Source: Terrimesophilobacter sp963702165
Lineage (GTDB): Bacteria > Actinomycetota > Actinomycetes > Actinomycetales > Microbacteriaceae
Length of the DNA: 64,000 nt
NCBI GenBank assembly: GCA_963702165.1
Contig: OY969722.1
Span: 1,426,001-1,490,000, forward strand
Direction: 5' to 3'
Both the position numbers and the translations under genes were made by a program. This document shows, piece after piece, positions 17,067 through 25,638 of the stretch (positions within the stretch are counted from its first letter, which is position 1; each line of letters starts with the position of its first letter). The notes beneath the pieces are model-generated. The model was not told the DNA's origin. It was given only the letters and a program-made list of their open reading frames with translations, and ran no database searches.

Positions 17067-17985
17067 CTACACGCGCAGGTAGCGCCGGATGGCGATCGCC
17101 GCCGACATGGCCGCCAGCCCGACGCCGACCACCAGCAGGATGGGGACCACGATGAGCGCATCGGTCAGCCCGACGTACGGTGTGGTCCCGGGGACCGCGT
17201 TCAGGTAGCCCTGCACGAAGAAGTGCACGAGCGACACGATCGCCGCCCCAGCCAGAATCGACCCGATCAGCGAGGCGACAACGCCCTCGAGCACGAACGG
17301 GGTCTGAATGAACCGGTTCGAGGCACCCACCAGGCGCATGATTCCGAGCTCGCGGCGCCGGCTGAACGCGCTCAACCGGATGGTGGTCGCGATGAGCAGC
17401 ACCGCCGCGATGAGCATGAGAACGGCGACACCGATCGCCGTGTAGCTCGCGACGTTCAGCGCATCGAAGATCGGCTGCGAGGTACTCCCGCTGGTCGAGG
17501 ACCTCCTCCACCCCGGGCAATCCGGACAGCCGCTCGACGAGGGCATCCGACTGCTCGGGGTTGTTCAGGTTCACCCAGAACGTCTCGGGCAGGAAGTCCG
17601 GCGGTCACGAAGCTCGACTCGCCGGTCGTCGCCGAACTGCTCCAGGTACTTCTCGTACGCCTGCTCGTGGTCCTCGAACTCGTACTTGCTGATCAGCGAC
17701 GCAAGCGGCTGGGTCTCAAGCTGCTGCTCGATGAACGCCTTCTGCTCCTCGGTGGCCTCGGCCTGCGCGCAGTTCGCCGACTCGACGTACTCGGTGCACA
17801 GGTAGACGGCGACCTGCGCCCGGTCGTACCAGTACCCCTTCATCTGCCCGATCTGCATCTGCAGCAGGATGGCGGCACCCACGAAGCGTCAGCGAGATGA
17901 AGGTCACCAGGACCACGGCGATCACCATCGACAGGTTGCGCCGGAGGCCTTGCCCCACCTCGGAGAGGATCAACCCGAACCTCAC
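17067..17985 (-). pseudogene. ftsX: Cell division protein FtsX, split by four +1 shifts
   Basis: From GTG 17985 (overlapping the ftsE stop as GTGA): MRFGLILSEVGQGLRRNLS then the first membrane helix. An extra base near 17885 leads to GAAILLQMQIGQMKGYW and the extracellular domain; two more near 17610 and 17599 precede WVNLNNPEQSDALVERL, and a fourth near 17480 precedes FDALNVASYTAIGVAV, the ABC-permease membrane core with SRRRELGIMRLVGAS. FtsX works with FtsE to activate peptidoglycan hydrolases at the septum. All domains are present once frames are joined, so real inactivation is doubtful. Confidence 0.88.
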
Positions 17986-18737
17986 CTCTTGACCTCCGCC
18001 TCGATGTCGGTTCCCGCGTCGTACAGGTCGCCTTCGCGCTGCACCGGCACCGCCTGGGTGAGGTAGCCGCCCTGCCGCTCGTCACGCACGACCTGTCCGC
18101 TGATCAACTCGATCACGCGGCGCTTCATCTGGTCGACGATGCCCGCGTCGTGCGTGGCCATGATCACGGTGGTGCCGCCGGCGCTGATGCGCTCGAGCAG
18201 GGTCATGATGCCGGCGCTCGTCGAAGGGTCGAGGTTTCCGGTCGGCTCATCGGCCAGCAGGATCGACGGCTTGTTCACGATCGCACGGGCGATGGCGACA
18301 CGCTGCTGCTCGCCGCCGGAGAGTTCGTGAGGCAACCTGCTCGCCTTGCCGGCCAGACCGACCATCTTGAGCACATCCGGGACCGCCTCCTGGATGAACC
18401 CCTTGCTCTTGCCGATTACCTGCAGCGAGAACGCGACGTTGTCGAACACGGTCTTCTGCGGCAGCAGACGGAAATCTTGGAACACCACCCCGAGGTTGCG
18501 CCGGAAGTACGGCACCTTGCGGCTCGACAGCTTGCCGAGGTGCTGGCCCAGCACGTGGATCTGGCCGCGAGTCGGATGCTCCTCCCGCAGCACGAGCCGA
18601 AGGAAGCTGGACTTGCCGCTCCCGGACGCGCCGACGAGGAACACGAACTCGCCGGGCAGGATCTCGAGTGACACCGAATTGAGGGCTGGCCGCGTGTTGC
18701 CGGGGTACAGCTTGGTGACCTGGTCGAAGCGAATCAT
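17982..18737 (-). CDS. ftsE: Cell division ATP-binding protein FtsE
   Basis: 251 residues with Walker A GASGSGKSS, ABC signature LSGGEQQRVAIARA, and Walker B ILLADEPTGNLDP. It begins with IRFDQVTKLYPGNTRPALNS, typical of FtsE. A C-terminal extension of ~25 residues beyond the ATPase core is common in actinobacteria. It forms the ATPase of the FtsEX complex with the protein encoded directly downstream (4-bp overlap). prfB lies 78 bp upstream, the conserved prfB-ftsE-ftsX-smpB order. Confidence 0.95.
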   Translation of the reverse strand: MIRFDQVTKLYPGNTRPALNSVSLEILPGEFVFLVGASGSGKSSFLRLVLREEHPTRGQIHVLGQHLGKLSSRKVPYFRRNLGVVFQDFRLLPQKTVFDNVAFSLQVIGKSKGFIQEAVPDVLKMVGLAGKASRLPHELSGGEQQRVAIARAIVNKPSILLADEPTGNLDPSTSAGIMTLLERISAGGTTVIMATHDAGIVDQMKRRVIELISGQVVRDERQGGYLTQAVPVQREGDLYDAGTDIEAEVKR

Positions 18738-18815
18738 TTGCCTTCGAGCCTACGGACGGGCATTCCGGATGCCCGTAGCGACTCACCTCACCGGCGCGGC
18801 GGGCCCGCTTGACGC

Positions 18816-19925
18816 CTACTCTTCAATGTCGCGCTTGCGCCAGCGGATGCCGGCGCTGATGAACCCGTCCAGGTCACCGTCGAACACGGATGACGGGTTG
18901 TTCACCTCGAACTCGGTGCGCAGATCCTTGACCATCTGGTACGGCGCGAGCACGTAGCTGCGCATCTGGTCGCCCCAGCTCGCCGTGATCACCCCGGCGA
19001 GCTCCTTCTTCTGCGCCGCGTCCTGCTCGTGCTTGAGCAGCAGCAGGCGGGACTGGAGCACTCGCATTCCGGCAGCCCGGTTCTGGATCTGGCTCTTCTC
19101 GTTCTGCATCGAGACGACGATGCCAGTCGGCACGTGCGTGATGCGCACCGCGGAGTCGGTGGTGTTGACCGACTGCCCGCCGGGACCGGATGACCGGAAC
19201 ACGTCGATGCGAATGTCGGACTCCGGCACGTCGATGTGGTCGGTCTCCTCCATCAGCGGGATGACTTCGACGGCGGCGAAGCTCGTCTGTCGCTTGCCCG
19301 CAGAGTTGAACGGGCTCATCCGCACCAGCCGGTGCGTGCCGGCCTCCACGCTCAGCTTGCCGAACGCGTACGCGGCATCGAACTCGATCGTGGTCGACTT
19401 GATGCCGGCCTCTTCTGCGTAGCTGGTGTCCAGCACACGGGCGGGCAGATCGTGCTGCTCCGCCCAGCGCAGGTACATTCGCTGCAGCATCTCGGCGAAG
19501 TCGGCGGCGTCGACGCCGCCCGCGCCCGCACGGATGGTCATGACGGCCGGGCGCTCGTCCCAATCGCCGTTCAGCAGGGTCTGCACCTCGAGGTCGCCGA
19601 GGACCTTCTCGATTGACTCCAGTTCGGTGCGCACCTCGATGGCCACGCTCTCGTCGGACTCCTCGTTCGCCAGCTCGGCCATGACCTCGAGGTCGTCGAT
19701 GCGACGCTCGAGCTCGACCACCCGCGCGAGCTCCGACTGACGGTGGCTGAGGGCGCTCGTGACCTTCTGGGCGGCATCCGGGTCATCCCAGAGATCCGGA
19801 GCACCCGCCTGCTCGCTCAGCTCGGCGATCTGCTGTTGCAGGCGCTCGACGCCCACAACGGATCGGATGTCCGCAAAGGTCTTGCGCAGTTCGGCGAGCT
19901 CCTGCGAGATGTCCAGATCAATCAT
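18816..19925 (-). CDS. prfB: Peptide chain release factor 2
   Basis: 369 residues from ATG 19925 (MIDLDISQELAEL, the usual actinobacterial N-terminus); an in-frame TTG three codons upstream is less likely. It carries the stop-codon recognition tripeptide SPF in RMSPFNSAGKRQ and the catalytic GGQ in GPGGQSVNTTDSAV. It releases peptides at UGA and UAA. There is no in-frame UGA and no programmed frameshift site, unlike many other bacteria. It is first in the prfB-ftsE-ftsX-smpB cluster and divergent from an MFS gene. Confidence 0.96.
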   Translation of the reverse strand: MIDLDISQELAELRKTFADIRSVVGVERLQQQIAELSEQAGAPDLWDDPDAAQKVTSALSHRQSELARVVELERRIDDLEVMAELANEESDESVAIEVRTELESIEKVLGDLEVQTLLNGDWDERPAVMTIRAGAGGVDAADFAEMLQRMYLRWAEQHDLPARVLDTSYAEEAGIKSTTIEFDAAYAFGKLSVEAGTHRLVRMSPFNSAGKRQTSFAAVEVIPLMEETDHIDVPESDIRIDVFRSSGPGGQSVNTTDSAVRITHVPTGIVVSMQNEKSQIQNRAAGMRVLQSRLLLLKHEQDAAQKKELAGVITASWGDQMRSYVLAPYQMVKDLRTEFEVNNPSSVFDGDLDGFISAGIRWRKRDIEE

Positions 19926-19970
19926 GTCGCGCAAAAGCCTACCGTCGCGGGCCTCAATAGAGTTGTGCGA

Positions 19971-21203
19971 GTGAGTTCAGGTCAGCCCTTCCGCTTCGGT
20001 TCGCTCGCCGCACCGGTGCTTCTGCCCACCCTGGCGTTCGCGATCGGTGAGGGCGCGATCATTCCGATCATCCCGATTGTGGCGAGCAACGCCGGTGCGG
20101 ACCTGGCCGTGGCCGGCCTGATCGCGGGACTGTTCGTCATCGGCGGGCTGATCGGCAACATTCCGAGCGGCTGGATCGTGGCGCGACTCGGTGAGCGCCC
20201 GTCGATGATCGGTGCGGCTCTGCTGTCACTCGTCGGGGTGGGTGTCGCGCTGCTGGCGCAGGGCATCGCGATGCTCGCGGTCGGCGTGTTCCTGATCGGA
20301 CTCTCGACCGCCGCGTTCGCCCTCGCACGGCACGCCTTCATGACCAGCTTCGTGCCGCTCGCCTACCGTGCGCGGGCCTTGTCGGTCCTCGGCGGCACGC
20401 TGAGGCTCGGGATGTTCATCGGCCCGTTCGTCGCCGCCGCGGTGATCCAGCTGACCGGCTCAGCCCAGGCCGTGTTCTGGGTGCACGCGGTTGCGTGTCT
20501 GCTCGCGGCGGTCGCCCTCCTGGTGATGCCGGATCCGACCGCGCTGTTCGCCGCCCGGGCTGCGGCATCCGGTCTCCGTCAGGGTGAGGAGTTCGTCGCC
20601 CGAGAGTCGGCCGGGCTGTTCCGCACCATCCGGAACCGGCGCGCCACGCTGCTCACCATCGGAATCGGCGGTGCCCTGTTCAGCGCGATCCGAACCAGTC
20701 GTCAGGTGATCCTGCCGCTGTGGGCGGTGAGCATCGGGCTGACGGATGCGAATGCGGCGCTCATCATCGGCCTCGGCGGCGCGCTCGACTTCGCCCTGTT
20801 CTACGCGAGCGGCCAGATCATGGACCGCTGGGGTCGGTTGTGGAGCGTGCTGCCGTCGATGGTCGGTCTGGGTCTTGGCCACCTGGTGCTCTCGGTCACG
20901 CACGACCTGCCCGCGAACGTGGCCTGGTTCATCGCCATCGCCATGGTGCTCGGCGTGGCGAACGGGCTTGGCAGCGGCATCATGATGACGCTCGGCGCCG
21001 ACCTCGCCGACAAACGCGATCCGGCGCCGTTCCTGGGCGCGTGGCGGTTCACCACCCAGTCCGGGGCGGCCGCCGCGCCGCTCGTGGTCGCGGGGGTCAC
21101 CGCGGTCGCATCGGTGTCGGTCGCCGCCGCGCTGATGGGCGTCCTAGGGCTAGCTGGGGCGGGCATCATGGCGCGGTTCGTGCCGAACCGGCCGCAGCAC
21201 TAG
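19971..21203 (+). CDS. MFS transporter (12-TM)
   Basis: About 410 residues from GTG 19971. The first ~150 residues contain repeated hydrophobic helices, with GLIGNIPSGWIVARLGERPS corresponding to the loop 2-3 motif and SGQIMDRWGRLW to its repeat in the second half. The substrate is unknown. It is divergent from prfB with only 45 bp between starts, and its last 4 bp overlap the 3' end of the convergent membrane protein gene. The frame is open further upstream within prfB, but that would be antisense. Confidence 0.85.
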   Translation: MSSGQPFRFGSLAAPVLLPTLAFAIGEGAIIPIIPIVASNAGADLAVAGLIAGLFVIGGLIGNIPSGWIVARLGERPSMIGAALLSLVGVGVALLAQGIAMLAVGVFLIGLSTAAFALARHAFMTSFVPLAYRARALSVLGGTLRLGMFIGPFVAAAVIQLTGSAQAVFWVHAVACLLAAVALLVMPDPTALFAARAAASGLRQGEEFVARESAGLFRTIRNRRATLLTIGIGGALFSAIRTSRQVILPLWAVSIGLTDANAALIIGLGGALDFALFYASGQIMDRWGRLWSVLPSMVGLGLGHLVLSVTHDLPANVAWFIAIAMVLGVANGLGSGIMMTLGADLADKRDPAPFLGAWRFTTQSGAAAAPLVVAGVTAVASVSVAAALMGVLGLAGAGIMARFVPNRPQH

Positions 21204-21901
21204 CTGGGGCGCGCGACGTCGATGCTGAAGATGGTGTAGCCGGCCTTCACATCGACGAAGAAGCTCGCGGAGACCGCCAATCCGCTGTCGGTGACAACCG
21301 GCAGTTTCGCCGTGATCTGCCCGCTTTCGGATGCGCGAGCATCGTCGGTGAGCTGTGACTGCAGACGGAGGATGTCGGATTCGGTCCAGCCGACGCTCGG
21401 AGCGAGCCCGCGGACCAGCGCGATCGCATCCGGGTACCGGTTCGTGCCGGACGGGTACAACGACACCGAGGTGACCCTGTCGTTCTCGGTCGTGATGGTG
21501 AGCCGGTCGATGAGGTCGACCACAACGGCGTGGTCCTCGCCGAGCAGCCGCACCTGCACCGGACGCAGCAGCTCGACTTCCTTTGCCCCGTCCGCCTCGA
21601 GACCGAGGTCGGTCGCTGGGAGGGCGTTCTCGCGCAGCTTGATCTTCGCGTACCCCTGCACGGTCAGGAAGTCGAGGCCCGCCTGGGTGAAGGTGGACAT
21701 GCCGTCGGAAGCCTGCTGGTCGGCGGATGCGACCGGCCGGTCGGCGGTCCACCAGGAGTTCTGGAACGCGAAGACCGCGAAGACGATGCCGCCGATGATC
21801 AGCACGAGAATCGCCGCGGGCATCCAGCTGAGGGCGCGCTTGAACCCGGATTCGCGGTGCACTGGGATGCCGCGTTCGTCCAGAGCTGGTGCGCGTTTCA
21901 C
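21200..21901 (-). CDS. Single-pass membrane protein of unknown function
   Basis: 233 residues. One membrane helix (AAILVLIIGGIVFAVFAF, residues ~29-46) follows a basic cytoplasmic start. The remaining ~180 residues would be outside and contain no cysteine pair or known catalytic motif that I recognise. GTG start at 21901. It is monocistronic and overlaps the convergent MFS gene by 4 bp. A long nested palindrome lies just upstream. Confidence 0.6.
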   Translation of the reverse strand: MKRAPALDERGIPVHRESGFKRALSWMPAAILVLIIGGIVFAVFAFQNSWWTADRPVASADQQASDGMSTFTQAGLDFLTVQGYAKIKLRENALPATDLGLEADGAKEVELLRPVQVRLLGEDHAVVVDLIDRLTITTENDRVTSVSLYPSGTNRYPDAIALVRGLAPSVGWTESDILRLQSQLTDDARASESGQITAKLPVVTDSGLAVSASFFVDVKAGYTIFSIDVARPS

Positions 21902-21950
21902 CCAATCAGCCTAGGCGGGCCGGCCGACCCTCGGGGGTCGAGTCTCCCAC

Positions 21951-22024
21951 CTGCACGCGCGGGTCAAACACCCGCGCGCTGGTCGAATTCGACCCGCGCG
22001 CGGGTGTTCCACCCGCGCGAGCGC
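21951..22024. repeat. Nested intergenic palindrome around GGTCGAATTCGACC
   Basis: The centre 21981-21994 (GGTCGAATTCGACC) is a perfect 14-bp palindrome. Outside it, ACACCCGCGCG and CGCGCGGGTGT pair, and further out CGCGCGGGT and ACCCGCGCG pair, with only a few mismatches over ~29-nt arms. The whole 74 bp could extrude as one cruciform. It has no T-tract. It lies between the start of the 21200-21901 gene and the end of the upstream deiminase-like gene. Confidence 0.6.
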
Positions 22025-22057
22025 AGCCTTCGGGGTCGAGCCTGTCGAGACCTCCGC

Positions 22058-23086
22058 TCAGACCACAGTGGCCGGTTGCTGCTGCGTGATGCAGTGGATC
22101 CCGCCGCCGCGAGCCAGGATCGGCCGCGCGTCGACGGTCACGACCCGCCGCCCGGGGTAGGCGGCTTCCAGGATTTCGCGCGAACGCGCATCCGCTCGCT
22201 CCTCGCCGTAACCGCACGCGATGACGCCGTCGTTGACGACGAGGTGGTTGACGTAGCTCCAGTCGACGAAGCCCCTGTCGTCGCGCAGCGTTGCGGGCGC
22301 AGGGAGGTCGATGATGGTCCACTCGCGTCCGGCGGCGTCGCGTGTGCCCTGTAGGAACTCCCGGAGGTCGCGGCACACCGCGAAGTCCGGATGCTCGGGG
22401 TTGGTCTGCTGGTGCAGCAGGATCGTGCCCGGCGACGGGATCGCGGCGACCATGTCGACGTGGCCGCGGGTGCCGAGCTCCTCGTAGTCGCGGGTGAGTC
22501 CGCGCGGCAGCCAGATGACGTGGGTGGCGCCGATGGTGCGCGCGAGTTCCGCCTCGATCCGCGCCTTGTCGGCGTACGGATTGCGGGCGGGGTCGAGTTG
22601 CACGGTCTCGGTGACGAGCACGGTGCCCTCGCCGTCGACGTGGATGGCGCCGCCCTCGTTCACGAGCAGGGACGGGATGATCTCGGCGCCGGCAGCTCTG
22701 CCGACGAACGCGGCGATGGGCCCGTCGATCGCGCCGGCCGACCAGTCGGTCACGCCCCAGCCGTTGAAGGTCCAGTCGACGGCGCCGAGCGTGCCGTCCT
22801 CAGCGAGGACGAAGGTCGGGCCGGTGTCGCGCATCCAGAACTCTTCGAGCGGCGTCTCGACGACCTCGATGTCGCTGGACAGGAGCCGTGCGGCGTGGTC
22901 GCGCGCGCTGGGGTCGACGAGCATGGTGACCGGCTCGAACTCGGCGGCGGCGTGCGCGACGGCTGACCAGGTGCGGCGGGCCTCTTCAGCCGACTCTTCG
23001 TCGGCGCCGAGGACGTAGCTGTCGCGCGGGAACTCCATCCAGATGCGGTCCTGGCGCGCGGTCTCGGCCGGCATCCTCCACTGCAC
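22058..23086 (-). CDS. Agmatine deiminase / peptidylarginine deiminase-type enzyme
   Basis: 342 residues of the guanidine-modifying (PAD_porph) fold: EFPRDSY near the start, the substrate loop EEFWMRDTGP, VNEGGAIHVDGEG with the catalytic acid/His region, RGHVDM in the middle, and C-terminal GGGIHCITQQQP with the nucleophilic cysteine. These enzymes hydrolyse agmatine to N-carbamoylputrescine or act on related guanidino compounds; aguA is the usual name, but the substrate is not proven. No carbamoylputrescine amidase is adjacent, although a nitrilase-family gene lies at 59631-60446. Confidence 0.85.
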   Translation of the reverse strand: MQWRMPAETARQDRIWMEFPRDSYVLGADEESAEEARRTWSAVAHAAAEFEPVTMLVDPSARDHAARLLSSDIEVVETPLEEFWMRDTGPTFVLAEDGTLGAVDWTFNGWGVTDWSAGAIDGPIAAFVGRAAGAEIIPSLLVNEGGAIHVDGEGTVLVTETVQLDPARNPYADKARIEAELARTIGATHVIWLPRGLTRDYEELGTRGHVDMVAAIPSPGTILLHQQTNPEHPDFAVCRDLREFLQGTRDAAGREWTIIDLPAPATLRDDRGFVDWSYVNHLVVNDGVIACGYGEERADARSREILEAAYPGRRVVTVDARPILARGGGIHCITQQQPATVV

Positions 23087-23141
23087 GCTGCCTCCTCGTG
23101 CCTCGTTGCCTCAGTGAGCACCATGATGCCCCACGTGCGCG

Positions 23142-23588
23142 TCAACCGCTGAACACGCTGCGGGCGTTCGCGGTGACCTCGAGCGGGAAGCCCTCTGGCA
23201 GCAGCAGCGACACGATCGGCGGGCGCCAGAACGCCGACAGGGTGACGGTGGCGCTGCGCCCGTCGACCGATTCGGCGCGCTGGAGGGCGAGTTGTTCGAA
23301 GTCGGCGGCATCCGGAGCGCTGGCCAGGTAGTCGGCCACCGCCGCTGCAACATCCGGCGAGCGCAGTTCGACCCTGGGACCGCCGGCGGTGACGATCACA
23401 TCATCGAGTTCGAACGCCTCCGCGCCGACCAGCGCGGCACCGTCGGCGAGGGTGAACAGGCGCTTGCGCTCGAGGTAGAGCGAGGTCGCGGCGACGACAA
23501 GGAGGATCAGCACGAGCGAGAGCACGCCGTAGAAGATCGTCAGCAGCAGGGTCGTGCCGTCGTCGTCGCGGAGCAGATGCCGGGTCAT
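23142..23588 (-). CDS. TadG-like / pilus-associated membrane protein
   Basis: 148 residues. The N-terminus RHLLRDDDGTTLLLTIFY leads into a single hydrophobic helix, the pattern of Tad minor pilins and TadG-like proteins (short basic start, acidic residue, helix). The rest (DGAALVGAEAFELDD) resembles the von Willebrand-less short TadG proteins of actinobacteria. It is last in the tad operon and overlaps the tadE gene upstream by 4 bp. Confidence 0.7.
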   Translation of the reverse strand: MTRHLLRDDDGTTLLLTIFYGVLSLVLILLVVAATSLYLERKRLFTLADGAALVGAEAFELDDVIVTAGGPRVELRSPDVAAAVADYLASAPDAADFEQLALQRAESVDGRSATVTLSAFWRPPIVSLLLPEGFPLEVTANARSVFSG

Positions 23589-24061
23589 CCGGCACCCCAG
23601 AAGCGTGAGACCTGCTGGGTCGCGGACGCCTCGAGCGGCACTGCGAGCGGCGAAGCGAAGTCGAGCACGGCGGGCACGAGCGGCAGCGGCACCCGGATGC
23701 TGACCGTCACCGTCACGATGCCGTGGCGGGTGAGGCAGTCGGCTGGGTCTGGTGAGCAGACGATCGAGATGTTCGCCTGCGGGTCGGCGATATCGGCGTC
23801 GGCGAGCGCGAAGGCGACGGCGCGTTCAGCTCTGGCGCTTGCCTCTTCCCGCGTCTCCGCTTGTACGAAGACCCGCGCAGCCTGCCGTGCGGCTCCCTCG
23901 ACGGCGAGCGCACCGCCCTGGATCGCCGCCACCGCTAGCACCAGGTAGACAAGCGGCACCAGCAGGATCATGCCGACCGTGATGAACTCAAGCGACGCCG
24001 TGCCTCGCTGCTCGGAGGCGAGTGCGGCCAGGCGGTCACTCCAGCGTCTCCACCGCGGCAT
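23585..24061 (-). CDS. TadE-family minor pilin
   Basis: 158 residues with the TadE signature near the N-terminus: EQRGTASLEFITVGMILLVP, where a Glu in the hydrophobic segment follows a Gly-Thr-Ala processing-type site. A long hydrophobic helix follows and a soluble C-terminus with a cysteine pair (SIVCSPDPADC). TadE-like pseudopilins are cleaved by a prepilin peptidase and assist Flp pilus assembly. It overlaps the upstream tadE-like gene by 26 bp. Confidence 0.8.
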   Translation of the reverse strand: MPRWRRWSDRLAALASEQRGTASLEFITVGMILLVPLVYLVLAVAAIQGGALAVEGAARQAARVFVQAETREEASARAERAVAFALADADIADPQANISIVCSPDPADCLTRHGIVTVTVSIRVPLPLVPAVLDFASPLAVPLEASATQQVSRFWGAG

Positions 24062-24440
24062 GGCCGTCCACCTCCAGCCCTCCCTCGATGCCGACGAGCC
24101 CGATCAGCGGAAGCGGCGCCCGCACGGTCACGACCGCGGATGGGTGCCCGAGGTATGTCCCGTAGGCGGCGCTCACGTCGCCCGCATAGGTCGGCCCAAG
24201 CGCTGTTTCGAGCAGAGAGGTCGTGCGCGCGACACCGTCACCGAGCGTGTTGTCCGCTAGCGCGGCGAAGCGGGCACCCTCGGCGGCCGCGTCGTGCACC
24301 GTGTTCCGGATCAGCAGAGCGAGGCCAAGCTGCAGCACGGAGAGCGTCAGCACGGTCAGCAGGGCGCCGACCAGCACGAACTCGACCACCGCGGACCCGG
24401 ACTCGTCGCGCTCGAGGCGGGCGAGCATCCGGGACCGCAT
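24036..24440 (-). CDS. TadE-family minor pilin
   Basis: 134 residues; DESGSAVVEFVLVGALLTVL is the TadE cleavage and helix region with the conserved Glu. The C-terminal part is soluble. It is the first of two consecutive TadE-like genes, three bases after the small membrane protein gene. Its role should be minor pilin or pilus anchoring, as for the neighbour. Confidence 0.8.
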   Translation of the reverse strand: MRSRMLARLERDESGSAVVEFVLVGALLTVLTLSVLQLGLALLIRNTVHDAAAEGARFAALADNTLGDGVARTTSLLETALGPTYAGDVSAAYGTYLGHPSAVVTVRAPLPLIGLVGIEGGLEVDGHAAVETLE

Positions 24441-24443
24441 CGA

Positions 24444-24623
24444 TCAGAACCCGGTGACGCGGCTGATCGCCTGCTGGAACACGTCGCTGAGCGCCGGGCC
24501 GGCGAGCGCCCAGATCAGGATCACCAGCCCGGCGGTCATGAGCGTGATCAGCACCCAGCCGGGCACGTCGCCGCGCTCATCGGCGAGGACCGAACCGACC
24601 GCTAGCTTGAGTCGCTTCCACAT
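24444..24623 (-). CDS. Small Flp-pilin-position membrane protein
   Basis: A 59-residue frame missed by length filters: MWKRLKLAVGSVLADERGD followed by VPGWVLITLMTAGLVILIWA and a short C-terminus ending in SRVTGF. The charged start, D-E-R-G-D before a hydrophobic helix and the position between tadC and tadE are what is expected of the major pilin (Flp) or a small Tad accessory protein. The classic Gly-x5-Glu-Tyr of Flp is absent, so identity as the major pilin is uncertain. No strong ribosome site is seen. Confidence 0.65.
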   Translation of the reverse strand: MWKRLKLAVGSVLADERGDVPGWVLITLMTAGLVILIWALAGPALSDVFQQAISRVTGF

Positions 24624-24662
24624 CCCGCCAGCATGACGATTTCGGTTTGTGCTCGTAGATTG

Positions 24663-24671
24663 TTATCCACA
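24663..24671. promoter_or_regulatory. DnaA-box-like TTATCCACA in the tad operon
   Basis: Perfect match to the DnaA box in the only sizeable gap inside the tad operon, between tadC and the small membrane protein gene. The following AGGC is shared with the box upstream of tadA (27761). Function as a DnaA site is inference. Confidence 0.35.
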
Positions 24672-24714
24672 GGCGCTGCGCCGCAGGTGAGGATGTGGGT
24701 GCCTGAAGGCCCTC

Positions 24715-25638
24715 TCACAGCCCCAACTGCAGCACGAAGACGCCCGGGAAGATCGCGAACGCGACGGTGATCGGCATGATCAGGAACACCAGCGGCACCA
24801 TCATCGCGATTTCCTTCTTGCCCGCGACCTCGATCAGTTCGCGCTTGGCCTGCTCGCGCGTGTCCTGCGCCTGCGCCCGCAGCACGTCGGCGAGCGGACT
24901 GCCGCGCTCGAGCGCGCCGACCAGCTGATCGACGGCGCGGCTCAACGCGGGCAGCCGGACGCCTGAAGCCAGCCCGTTGAGCGCGACCGACAGCGCCATG
25001 CCGCTGTTGACCTCCGACACCACCCGTCCGAGTTCGGTGGACAGGTCGCCGCTGCCCGCGCGCGCCACTCGGCGCAGCGAGTCGAGGATGCCCTCGCCCG
25101 CCGCGAGACTCAACGTGAGGAACTCCAACACGGTCGGCAGTTCGCTCGCGATCCGCGACATCCGGCGCTTCGCGGCGCGCTGCAGCAACCAGTCGCTCAC
25201 GAGGTAGCCTGCCACCGCGGCCAACACGACGACGATGATGCTCACGACGACCGGGAGAGTTTGCGTCCGGGACAGCGCGACGGCGATCACCACGCCCGCA
25301 GCGGCTCCACCGATCGCCCACACCAGCTTCTTGGCGCGGAACGACTCGACGCTCAGGTCGGAGCCTGCCTGCCGCAGCCGGAGCTCCGATTGCGTTGACG
25401 ACGTGCCAGAACGGATGCGCGCGCTCACCGGCTCAAGCAGCGCGCCGAGCACCGGCAGCGGGTTGGCCGGACGACGCGCGACCAGCTCGCGCGCGCCGTC
25501 CGACACGTCTATCAAGTACGGCGCGACCCGGTGGATCAGCCGCGGACGCCCGATACGCGGCACCAGACTCACTAGCGACCACAGGCCGAGACCGAGTGCG
25601 ATGCCGCACAACACCGCCCATCCGGCCAGCCCGCTCAT
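24715..25638 (-). CDS. tadC: TadC-like type II secretion F family protein
   Basis: 307 residues from ATG 25638, overlapping the tadB stop (ATGA). It has N-terminal membrane helices, a cytoplasmic T2SSF domain with ELPTVLEFLTLSLAAGEGI and SPLADVLRAQAQDTREQAKR, and C-terminal helices ending in VAFAIFPGVFVLQLGL. With TadB it forms the inner-membrane platform of the Tad pilus machine driven by TadA. Confidence 0.85.
   Translation of the reverse strand: MSGLAGWAVLCGIALGLGLWSLVSLVPRIGRPRLIHRVAPYLIDVSDGARELVARRPANPLPVLGALLEPVSARIRSGTSSTQSELRLRQAGSDLSVESFRAKKLVWAIGGAAAGVVIAVALSRTQTLPVVVSIIVVVLAAVAGYLVSDWLLQRAAKRRMSRIASELPTVLEFLTLSLAAGEGILDSLRRVARAGSGDLSTELGRVVSEVNSGMALSVALNGLASGVRLPALSRAVDQLVGALERGSPLADVLRAQAQDTREQAKRELIEVAGKKEIAMMVPLVFLIMPITVAFAIFPGVFVLQLGL

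Noticed and set aside
17067..17985. ftsX as a genuine pseudogene
   Set aside because: All domains are present once single extra bases are removed, and ftsE next to it is intact.
18816..19925. Programmed frameshift in prfB
   Set aside because: The frame is continuous with no internal UGA, so the autoregulatory shift known from other bacteria is absent.
24444..24623. Calling the 59-residue protein the major Flp pilin
   Set aside because: It lacks the Gly-x5-Glu-Tyr pattern; position alone is not enough.
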